From Streptomyces asoensis (GTDB lineage: Bacteria > Actinomycetota > Actinomycetes > Streptomycetales > Streptomycetaceae), in assembly GCF_013085465.1 (NCBI RefSeq), contig NZ_CP049838.1, positions 3,968,001-4,032,000 on the forward strand: a stretch of DNA of 64,000 nt. The letters run 5' to 3'. The position numbers and the translations under genes are program-made. Shown here piece by piece: positions 40,566 to 48,411 of this stretch (position 1 is the first letter of the stretch; each line of letters starts with the position of its first letter). The notes beneath the pieces are model-generated. The model was not told the origin of the DNA. It searched no databases and saw only the letters and a program-made list of their open reading frames with translations.

Positions 40566-42731
40566 TCACTCCCCCTTGCCGGCGCGGAGTTCGAGGACGA
40601 GACGGGTGAGAGCAGTCCTGACCGGGTGGCTGGTGACATCGGTCGCCCCTCGGAACTTCGCGCGACGTGTGCCTGGCGCGAAACGCAGGATCCCGTCCTC
40701 CACCTCACAGCCCTCGACGGCCACCAGTTCTGCCCAGTCCAGTTTCGGGCGGCCGCCTGAGCGCACGTCGAGCTGGGCGACCGGCATCATCGGGACGATC
40801 TCGTCACCGCGCGGAATGCTCACTTCCGCGGTGATCCGCCACTCACCGTCGTCTCCGACCGTCGCGTCGAGCCCGGCCAGGACGGGAACCACCGGCCCGG
40901 ACGGCGCCTTGGCCTTGGGCCTCGTCTTCACTGTCAATGCCTTGCGCAGCGCCTCACCGCCTTCGCGGCTGCCGCGCTTGGGCCGCGCGACGAGTTCTCT
41001 CACCGCGCTGTTGACCTCGGTGGTCAGTGTGTTGATCCGCCGGTACGCGGAAGGTGACCAGCGCAGGGTCAACTCCTCGGTCTGCCCCCAGCGGTCATGC
41101 TCGGGCGGTTCCGCCGCGCGCAGGAATTCCTCGGCCTCCTTCGCGAACGGAACCGATTCCCCGGCTGCCTCGCCCACCAGGAGAACGGCCTGGAACGGGT
41201 TCGTGCCGAGCGGCAGGTTCGGGACTCCGGCCGTCTTGACGGTCATACGGTTGCCCCGCAGCGAATGCACCTGGTTCTTCGCTCCGTCCCCGTTCTCGGC
41301 GTCGGTGGCCAGGTCGGTGAGCAACAAGACCGCTTGGTGTGTCCCCAGGGTCCCCCGGGCACCTCCGGACAGCGGCAGTTTCAGGGGAACACTTCGCGCC
41401 GCCACCTGGCCGGCCTCGAGCAGCCGGTCCACGGTGGTGCCCTCGTAGTGCGCTCGCAGGGCACGGGTCCGAGCTGGCTGTTCGGCGGACGGGTCCACCT
41501 GCTTCTCCGGTACAACCACTTCGCCGTTGCGAAGGGCACGAACGGAGACCTCCAAGAGGGGAAGTCTGTTGCCCCCACCGGTCATCGCGGCCCAGAAGTC
41601 GCGCCCCAGCGCCTCGACCAGACGTCGGTGCATCCTACGGATGTCGCGCGTGTCCTCGACGCCCTCCTCGTCCATGGTCTCCTCGTCGACATCGGCCCCG
41701 TTCTCCTCAAGGCTGGCCACGTCGTGCGCGCCGACGATGAGGAAGGACGTGCCGGGTTCGACGCCCTCCCGGGCGAGATGCAGACGAGCGACGGTCGCCT
41801 CGTCCGCCCAGAAGGAACGGGCGACCATCGCGCCGGGAGAATCGGGGTCGGGGCGCCCGAACCAGGCGGGGCCCGCGTACGGCTCACCGTCGACCTCCCG
41901 CCAGGGCAGTTCGAGACGTCCGATGACGCGCCGCTCCGTACGTCCCTCATGGGGCACGGACAGAGTGGAGTTGACGAGTACGAGCCCCAGGGCACTCGTG
42001 GCCCACAGGGTCGCCTTGCCCAGGCCGTATGAACCGCCCGCACCGTGCCCCGACTTGAGACTCTCCAGTTGCCGCCTGACCACGGCGGCGAACTTGCCGT
42101 CCGCGTAGTCGTCTCCGATGAGCCCTGACGCGTTGTAGTCATCGACCCGCAGCAGGACCAGGCGGCCCTTCTCGTACATGTCACGCACTCCGGCGTCCAC
42201 GACTCGGCCGACCTTCTGACTTCCCGCGCCCTCCGAGACGGCGGAGTAGTGGGGGAAGAGGTCGTTCCAGAGGATCGCCTCACGGAAGGCGTCGAGCGTA
42301 TCTCCGGTCAGCTCGTGCAGGGTGTAGCGCACCCTGACAGGGCGGCCGTTCTCGGTGAGACGTTCGTCGAGGCTGTTCTGGCAGGTCTCTCGGGCGAGTA
42401 CCTGCACGTCGGCGTCGAACGCGAAGGCCGCGGCATTGCCCAGGTCACGGCCGCCGTCGGGGTACCCGGGGCGGTGGTACCAGGTGATCGGAAGACCGGC
42501 CTGGGTATCGGTGGTGCGGGTGTGCACCGTGCCGAGGTCCGTGCCGAGCGCCTTGGCGATGTCAACCATGACAGTCGGGCGGGGCGTCGACCTTCCGGTG
42601 ATCCACGCGGAGACGGCAGCTCGAGTGACCCCGGCCTCCTTGGCCAGTTCGGCCTGCGTCTTTCCAGCGAGTTTGAGCTGACGGGCCAGCCAGGGCCCGA
42701 ACTCCTCACCTGTGTCCAACGGTGCCTCCAC
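40566..42731 (-). CDS. GHKL (Hsp90/MutL/MORC-like) ATPase with N-terminal XRE helix-turn-helix
   Basis: 721 residues. Residues 20-60 form an XRE helix-turn-helix (KTQAELAKEAGVTRAAVSAWITG). A GHKL ATPase follows: N-box ARETCQNSLDER (115-125), G1-like RVDDYNASGLIG (195-206) and G2 GGSYGLGKATLW (232-243). MutL/MORC-type GHKL ATPases with Vsr and cytosine methylases are known in restriction systems (Iyer, Abhiman and Aravind 2008). The HTH fused in front could let it repress its own promoter or read a DNA target. GTG start with a GGGGAAGAGCAG site. An inverted repeat lies 57 bp upstream. Confidence 0.83.
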   Translation of the reverse strand: MEAPLDTGEEFGPWLARQLKLAGKTQAELAKEAGVTRAAVSAWITGRSTPRPTVMVDIAKALGTDLGTVHTRTTDTQAGLPITWYHRPGYPDGGRDLGNAAAFAFDADVQVLARETCQNSLDERLTENGRPVRVRYTLHELTGDTLDAFREAILWNDLFPHYSAVSEGAGSQKVGRVVDAGVRDMYEKGRLVLLRVDDYNASGLIGDDYADGKFAAVVRRQLESLKSGHGAGGSYGLGKATLWATSALGLVLVNSTLSVPHEGRTERRVIGRLELPWREVDGEPYAGPAWFGRPDPDSPGAMVARSFWADEATVARLHLAREGVEPGTSFLIVGAHDVASLEENGADVDEETMDEEGVEDTRDIRRMHRRLVEALGRDFWAAMTGGGNRLPLLEVSVRALRNGEVVVPEKQVDPSAEQPARTRALRAHYEGTTVDRLLEAGQVAARSVPLKLPLSGGARGTLGTHQAVLLLTDLATDAENGDGAKNQVHSLRGNRMTVKTAGVPNLPLGTNPFQAVLLVGEAAGESVPFAKEAEEFLRAAEPPEHDRWGQTEELTLRWSPSAYRRINTLTTEVNSAVRELVARPKRGSREGGEALRKALTVKTRPKAKAPSGPVVPVLAGLDATVGDDGEWRITAEVSIPRGDEIVPMMPVAQLDVRSGGRPKLDWAELVAVEGCEVEDGILRFAPGTRRAKFRGATDVTSHPVRTALTRLVLELRAGKGE

Positions 42732-42787
42732 CTGCTCTTCCCCTCGAGGTCGCCCAGGGCTCGCGGGCGACTGACCAGGAGGCTAAT

Positions 42788-42809
42788 TTGACACAGCGAA
42801 CACTGTCAA
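42788..42809. promoter_or_regulatory. Palindromic operator/promoter of the XRE-GHKL unit
   Basis: TTGACA, ten bases, TGTCAA. On the minus strand the TTGACA half could also be a -35 element for the GHKL operon. The XRE domain encoded just downstream makes autoregulation plausible. Confidence 0.55.
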
Positions 42810-43071
42810 CCAACAGTTGATCGGACCTGAACGCCAGGATTACTTGGACCGGTGGCCGAGTTGCCCTACTTTGCACCCTTCTGCCCCGAAATCCACATGC
42901 GGAGCGCCCAACTCCGCGCCATCGAGGCGGAGTTGGGTTGACCCCTCGATCACCATTAGGTATTCTGAGGAATGGTGAGACTTTCACCCTGCTCGCGAAC
43001 TCGGACGGCAAGTCGAGGGAATCGGGTGGCCTGTCAGACGTATGTCAAAAATCAGCATCAAGGGTGAACTT

Positions 43072-43087
43072 GCAGGTCTAGACCAAA
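43072..43087. promoter_or_regulatory. DasR-like palindrome in the defence control region
   Basis: GCAGGTCTAGACCAAA contains the perfect 10-bp palindrome GGTCTAGACC; TGCAGGTCTAGACCAA is identical to the site upstream of the LPMO gene (10924-10939). Whether DasR binds here is unproved. Confidence 0.5.
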
Positions 43088-43256
43088 TTCGTACAAGCGC
43101 CTCCTCGTTCAAATCTAACTACTAGTCAGGCGAGCATGAGGCCTGCTAGGTTGATTTCGGCGAAACGTTTTACCCGAGATTCTCACACCTTTTTTCCGCG
43201 AGGGGTCGATCGTGCCTTCATGTACCCCTGGAGACGATGCGACAGGGGGACCTGAC

Positions 43257-43439
43257 ATGGATGGAAACTACGGCTACGACCTCGATTCGGGACGCGGCAT
43301 GAATTCGCTTCTTCTGGACATGCACATGGGAATAATCGCACCCAAGGAAGTGGCACACCTACTGAAGGGCCACCCGCGCGAAGACGAATTCTGGGCCCAT
43401 TGCCCCCAGCTGAGGGACGACACCTTCACTTCAACCTGA
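43257..43439 (+). CDS. Small protein of 60 residues ahead of the helicase unit
   Basis: Starts MDGNYGYDLDSGRGMNSLLL and ends PQLRDDTFTST; acidic, soluble, no recognised domain. AGGGGGACCTGAC gives a good ribosome site for ATG 43257, and codon third positions are less GC-rich than in neighbouring genes. The frame is also open from a GTG at 43212. It lies 208 bp before the large GHKL-helicase gene with a strong hairpin between. It may be a regulator or leader protein, or chance. Confidence 0.45.
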   Translation: MDGNYGYDLDSGRGMNSLLLDMHMGIIAPKEVAHLLKGHPREDEFWAHCPQLRDDTFTST

Positions 43440-43563
43440 CCCCTGTCCCATCACCTCCTGCGGGCATGGGCCCACAGAGGAGAGCTCTCGCACTACCGCC
43501 TTCACCAGCACAAACGTGCCGAGGCGGCGATCACGCATCCGCTGACACCACTCGGACGCCCAT

Positions 43564-43597
43564 GGGCCGGCTGTACGAAGTCGACGACAGCCGGCCC
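43564..43597 (+). terminator. Hairpin upstream of the GHKL-helicase gene
   Basis: GGGCCGGCTGT pairs perfectly with ACAGCCGGCCC around a 12-nt loop, 50 bp before the start at 43648. It could end transcripts of the small ORF, or act as an attenuator for the right unit. There is no T-run. Confidence 0.5.
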
Positions 43598-43647
43598 CTC
43601 AAATACACTTTCGCCCGGATCTTTGACATCTCAGGAGTGCAGGACCA

Positions 43648-46600
43648 GTGTCGTCTTCATTGTCTCCGGTGATTGAAACCGTAATCGAGCAATCTTCCCG
43701 TGTCCTCAAAACATATGCCGTGGATCCCGGGCTCGTAGCCGAGCACGCCAATGGAGAGCGCCGTATCACCCAGGGCGGATATGGCGATCGCCAGCTTTTC
43801 GAACTCGTCCAGAACGCGGCCGACGAAATCGCCGACGAGCCCGGCGGAAGGGTTCACGTTGTCCTCACTAAAACCCATCTGTACTGCGCGAACGAAGGAA
43901 GTCCGGTCACCGCTGAGGGTGCAGAGACAATTCTTCGGATGAGCATGTCGAAGAAGCGCGGAGGGCAGATCGGAAGGTTCGGTGTGGGCGTGAAATCGGT
44001 CCTCGTCGTGACCGACGCACCTGAATTCTTCAGCAGCACCGGAAGTTTCGGTTTCGACCGCGCCTGGTCGTACGAGCAAATCCAGAACGTGCCCGGCGTG
44101 GCCGCTCGATACGGTCCGAAATTCGATGCCCCAGTGCTACGGATGGCCCGTCCTCTCGACGCGCAGGCCGAGCGCGCCACCGACCCCGTCCTGGACGAGC
44201 TGTTGGCCTGGGCGACCACCGTCGTACGCCTGCCCCTGCTGCCGAAGGCGGACCGTCGGCTGGGTCTGGACATGCACGGCGGGCGCGCCAAAGAACACGG
44301 CGAGCCCCGCGACGAGTTTCCTGTGGGCTTCCAGCTCTTCTCACCACACGTCGCGAAAGTCGTCCTTGAGGACCGTAGGCACCTCCCTGCGGCTCGCCGG
44401 GTCCTGACCACGCGGCAGGCCGGCGACCTGCACACCGTGACGGAGGATAGGACCGGGAAGGCAAGCACCATCCGCTGGCGGGTGTTCACCACCACCCACA
44501 CTCCCGGTCCAGCGGCCCAGGCGGACGCCGGTGAACTCCACGACCGCCTCTCGCTCGACCTCTCCTGGGGGGTTCCCGCCCTACGGAAAGATCCGGAGAC
44601 CGGGCTGTACGTCAACCCGCAGATTCGTGGCCGCGGCAGGTTCTGGTCCTTCTTCCCGACCAAGTACGAGATGTCGTTGAGCGGCATCCTCAACGGAGCG
44701 TGGAAGACCAACGAGGACCGGCAGAACCTGCTCGACTCCTCACCCTTCAACCAGGAGATGATCAGGGTGTCGGCGGCGTTGGTCGTCGACTCGCTTCCCG
44801 CGCTCGCTCCCGCTGAAGACCCTGCTGCCTACCTCCCCCTGCTTCCCGGACGAGTCAAGGAGGCGATCAGCTGGGCCGACGAGTTCCTGACCCGGGAGAT
44901 CTGGGCCCGTGCCGCGACCCGTCCGTCGCTGCCCGACCAGGACGGTGTGCTGCGCGCCCCCGCCGAACTGCGTATCCACCCCCGGTTCGACAAGAAAGAC
45001 CTGAAGAGGTTGGCCGGGTGGCTGCGGACGTGGCACGAGTGCCCCGGTCGCCCCTCGAACTGGCTGCACCCGAGCGTCGAAACCGACTCCCTGCGTTCCG
45101 GAAAGGTCGAGCACATCCTCGACGCTGCCAGGCACGAGCGAGCAGACGTCCGTGCATGGCTGGAAGCTTTGGTCGAGAGCGGCACCGCCGAGGCCTCGGC
45201 GGCGGCGATCCGGATCCTCGCGAACATGATCGAGGTCGGCTCACCGTACGCGGAGGAGGCCCGCAAGGCGCACGTCGTGCTCACCGAGGAGCACGGTCTG
45301 GTCCCGCCCGTGCACGGTCGGGTGTTTCGCCGTGCGGAGGAGGGTGGGCTGCGCGAGTCCTTGGTGTACGTGGTCGACTCACTCGCCCAGGACGACTCTT
45401 TGGCACACGCGCTCGACCTTCTCGGGATCCGCGAGGCCGATGTGGAGGGGCGCTTCGTCAGCGTCCTCGACCAGGGCTTCGACGGCTACCGGGACGCCGA
45501 GTGGCAGCGGTTCTGGGAGTTGTTCCGTCGGGCTGGGATCCCCCGGCTGTCTCTCAAGGTCCTGGAACGGGTCCCCGCCCCCGGCTCGACGCTGCGCGTG
45601 CGCACCACCGACGGAAGGTTCCGGCCGATCGAGGACTGCATGCTTCCGGGCAAGGTGGTCGACGCGCGGCGTGACCCTACCGTCGCCGTCGACCTAGCCT
45701 TCCACTCCGACGACACCGCCTTCTTCAACCAGGTCGGCCTGCGAGACCGGCCCAGCACAGGAGTGCGGCCGACGGAGGGCGAGGCATGGTTCGAGGAGTA
45801 CAGGGAGGCCGTCCACTCCGCCTATCTGCGCAGCCTGGACAGCCGCGCGCCCCGCCCTTCCCTGAACCGGATGAAGGTCGAGGGAGCCGCCATCGGGGGC
45901 CCGCTCCACCTGTTCCGCGCACTCTCCGACGAGTCCCGTGCCGCCTTCCTGAAGGCACTTCCCGACGATGCCGTGGTCGACAACTGGACACTCCAGATCG
46001 GTGCGCAGAGCGGCACCCGACAGGCCGTGATCTCACCGATCCGCTGGATGCTGCGGAAGTACGGCACGGTCGCCACCTCCCAGGGGATCAAACCGCTGAA
46101 GGAAGCCGTCGGTCCTCAGCTCACCGCTTATCGCGATGTGCTGCCGGTCGCCGACCTGTCGGCCGAGAAAGCCCGCAAGCTGCGGCTCCCGTCGACGGTC
46201 GACGAGGTTCCGGCAGATCGCTGGGCCACGCTCCTCGACGAGGTGTCCCGGAGCGAGGACGACTCCTTCGTGGGCACCACCTATGTGATGCTGACCCGGT
46301 TCGGCGCGGACTTTCCCGAGGACGCCCTCACCCGCTGCCGGATCGGCGACGCCTGGGGGACCCGTCCCGACGACGAGATCACGCTCGCCGTCGGGCCCGC
46401 CGAATACGGGGTGCTCCGCGCCGAGCAAGTACCCGCGCTGCTCGTGCCGACAGTCGAGGACGCCGATCTGATGGTCGAGAAGTGGGGGATGCACCGCTAC
46501 AGCGACATGATCAGCCGGGAGACCCGTGAGGTGCTCGAAGGCGATCCTGTGCCGCTGGTCGAGCTGTACCCCGCCCTGCGCAGGCACCTCAACAGCTCCA

Positions 46601-48411
46601 ACAGGAACAGCGTGGTGCAGCGGTGCACCGAGCTGGAGGAGGTCACCCGCACGCCCAACGGCACCCAGGCCACACCCTTGGACGCCGTCCGCCAGGACGG
46701 CGTCGTCAAGGTCCGTGTCCCGCTGGATCCCGAACCGATGCTCCGCCTGATCGACCGCGAACTCGCGTTGGGCCTGGGTGCCTCCGGCTGCCGGGCCGTG
46801 CTCGAACACCAGGACCGCATGGCCCGGGACAGTGCGATGCAGACGGCCCGGAAGGCCGTGCGCGACACCTCGGACGTGGTCACCAAGATCGAGCTGCTGG
46901 TCGGGGCGGAGGCGCTCCGGATCGGTCTCCCCGAAGGGTTGATGGAGGCGGAGCTGCAAGCGACCGACGGCGTACAGCCCTCGGGGCGGCGGATCGCGCA
47001 AATGGCTTTCAACGCCCACGGCGACGGTGTCCTCCATCAGCACGCCCGCGACATCCAGGGACGGTTCCCCGACGCCCCCGTCTCCTACACCGGCTCTTCG
47101 TCCGCCGTCGCCTTCGTGTCGGACCTGAAGCTTCCGGTGTCCTTCGCGGGCTCACGGACCCCAACCCCACCGGCGTTCGAGACCGTCGAAGGCCCTCGGG
47201 ACTTCCCGAGCCTCCACGAGTACCAGGAGGACCTGGTCCGCAACATCACCACCATGCTGGACCGTCTCGCTCCCCAGCGCGGGATGCTGTCGTTGCCGAC
47301 CGGCGCGGGCAAGACCCGGGTCACCGCCGAGGCAGTGATCCGCTGGGTCAAGCGCGTCGGCGACCTGAACGGACCGCTGCTGTGGATCGCGCAGACCGAG
47401 GAACTGTGCGAACAGGCCGTGCAGAGCTGGAAGTTCGTCTGGAGCAAGGTGGGTGCGGAGCGTCCGCTGACCATAAGCCGGCTCTGGAGCGGCAACGAGG
47501 TCGGGAACATCCTCGACCACCCGCACCTGGTGGTCGCCACCGACGCCAAACTGGATCGCTGCCTGGACACCGAACCGTACACATGGCTACGGCAGGCCGC
47601 GCTGGTGATCGTGGACGAGGCCCACACCGCCGTCTCCCCGCGATACACCGCGATCCTGCGGCAGTTGGGGCTCACCCAGTACGAGACCGGTCGGCACCTC
47701 CTCGGCCTGACGGCCACGCCCTTCCGCAACACCAACGAGGAGGAGACCCGTCGTCTGGTCGGGCGCTTCGGGAACCGTCGACTCGACGAGGGTGTCTTCC
47801 CGTCCGGTGATCCGTACCGGGACCTCCAGGAGTGGGGGATGCTCGCGCAGGTGGAGCACCGCACCCTGGAAGGCGGTCGGATCGAACTGACCCGTGACGA
47901 GAAGGCTCAGGCCGAACGGATGGCGATGCTGTCCCGTGCCGCCGAGCAGCGGCTCGCCGACGACCACGCACGCAGCCGGCGCATCGTCGACTCGGTGGCC
48001 GACCTGCCCGACGACTGGCCGACGCTGCTCTTCGCCACCTCCGTCGACCACGCCAAGTACCTGGCGGCCATGCTCAACGACCGGGGGATCCGATCCGCCG
48101 CCGTGGACGCGACGACCAGCCCACAGGACCGTCGTACACGCATCGAGAAGTTCCGTGACGGACGGATCCAGGTGCTCACCAACTACGGCGTACTCACCCA
48201 GGGATTCGACGCTCCGGCCACCCGTGCCGTGGTCGTGGCCCGGCCGGTCTACAGCACCAACGTCTACCAGCAGATGATCGGTCGTGGTCTGCGCGGTCCG
48301 CTCAACGGTGGCAAGGACACCTGCCTGATCCTCAACGTCAGCGACAACATCGCGAACTTCGACACCCGACTCGCCTTCACCCAGTTCGAGCACCTGTGGA
48401 GCAGAAAGTGA
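43648..48411 (+). CDS. GHKL ATPase / SF2 helicase fusion, 1587 residues
   Basis: The N-terminus is a sacsin/Hsp90-like GHKL ATPase: N-box RQLFELVQNAADEI (about 48-61), ANEGSPVT, and G2 GQIGRFGVGVKSVL (about 105-118). About 1000 residues of unrecognised sequence follow. The C-terminal ~390 residues are an SF2 helicase: Walker A LPTGAGKTRV (about 1213), DEAH in VIVDEAHTAV (about 1320), TATPF, and motif VI QMIGRGLRGP. Large proteins of this layout occur in defence islands; the GHKL part may sense or clamp and the helicase translocate on DNA. GTG start with AGGAGTGCAGGACCA upstream. The 3' end overlaps the SF1 helicase gene. Confidence 0.85.
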   Translation: MSSSLSPVIETVIEQSSRVLKTYAVDPGLVAEHANGERRITQGGYGDRQLFELVQNAADEIADEPGGRVHVVLTKTHLYCANEGSPVTAEGAETILRMSMSKKRGGQIGRFGVGVKSVLVVTDAPEFFSSTGSFGFDRAWSYEQIQNVPGVAARYGPKFDAPVLRMARPLDAQAERATDPVLDELLAWATTVVRLPLLPKADRRLGLDMHGGRAKEHGEPRDEFPVGFQLFSPHVAKVVLEDRRHLPAARRVLTTRQAGDLHTVTEDRTGKASTIRWRVFTTTHTPGPAAQADAGELHDRLSLDLSWGVPALRKDPETGLYVNPQIRGRGRFWSFFPTKYEMSLSGILNGAWKTNEDRQNLLDSSPFNQEMIRVSAALVVDSLPALAPAEDPAAYLPLLPGRVKEAISWADEFLTREIWARAATRPSLPDQDGVLRAPAELRIHPRFDKKDLKRLAGWLRTWHECPGRPSNWLHPSVETDSLRSGKVEHILDAARHERADVRAWLEALVESGTAEASAAAIRILANMIEVGSPYAEEARKAHVVLTEEHGLVPPVHGRVFRRAEEGGLRESLVYVVDSLAQDDSLAHALDLLGIREADVEGRFVSVLDQGFDGYRDAEWQRFWELFRRAGIPRLSLKVLERVPAPGSTLRVRTTDGRFRPIEDCMLPGKVVDARRDPTVAVDLAFHSDDTAFFNQVGLRDRPSTGVRPTEGEAWFEEYREAVHSAYLRSLDSRAPRPSLNRMKVEGAAIGGPLHLFRALSDESRAAFLKALPDDAVVDNWTLQIGAQSGTRQAVISPIRWMLRKYGTVATSQGIKPLKEAVGPQLTAYRDVLPVADLSAEKARKLRLPSTVDEVPADRWATLLDEVSRSEDDSFVGTTYVMLTRFGADFPEDALTRCRIGDAWGTRPDDEITLAVGPAEYGVLRAEQVPALLVPTVEDADLMVEKWGMHRYSDMISRETREVLEGDPVPLVELYPALRRHLNSSNRNSVVQRCTELEEVTRTPNGTQATPLDAVRQDGVVKVRVPLDPEPMLRLIDRELALGLGASGCRAVLEHQDRMARDSAMQTARKAVRDTSDVVTKIELLVGAEALRIGLPEGLMEAELQATDGVQPSGRRIAQMAFNAHGDGVLHQHARDIQGRFPDAPVSYTGSSSAVAFVSDLKLPVSFAGSRTPTPPAFETVEGPRDFPSLHEYQEDLVRNITTMLDRLAPQRGMLSLPTGAGKTRVTAEAVIRWVKRVGDLNGPLLWIAQTEELCEQAVQSWKFVWSKVGAERPLTISRLWSGNEVGNILDHPHLVVATDAKLDRCLDTEPYTWLRQAALVIVDEAHTAVSPRYTAILRQLGLTQYETGRHLLGLTATPFRNTNEEETRRLVGRFGNRRLDEGVFPSGDPYRDLQEWGMLAQVEHRTLEGGRIELTRDEKAQAERMAMLSRAAEQRLADDHARSRRIVDSVADLPDDWPTLLFATSVDHAKYLAAMLNDRGIRSAAVDATTSPQDRRTRIEKFRDGRIQVLTNYGVLTQGFDAPATRAVVVARPVYSTNVYQQMIGRGLRGPLNGGKDTCLILNVSDNIANFDTRLAFTQFEHLWSRK

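Larger units (their letters stand above)
42732..43256. other. AT-richer divergent control region of the defence island
   Basis: A 525-bp gap between the middle (-) and right (+) units with visibly lower GC than the surroundings and runs such as CAAATCTAACTACTAG and CACCTTTTTTCC. It holds the palindrome at 42788, a DasR-like palindrome at 43072 and no credible gene. Promoters for both units should lie here. Confidence 0.6.

Noticed and set aside
43400..43672. A 90-residue frame between the small ORF and the GHKL-helicase gene
   Set aside because: No ribosome site, Pro/Ala-rich random-looking translation, and it crosses the 43564 hairpin.
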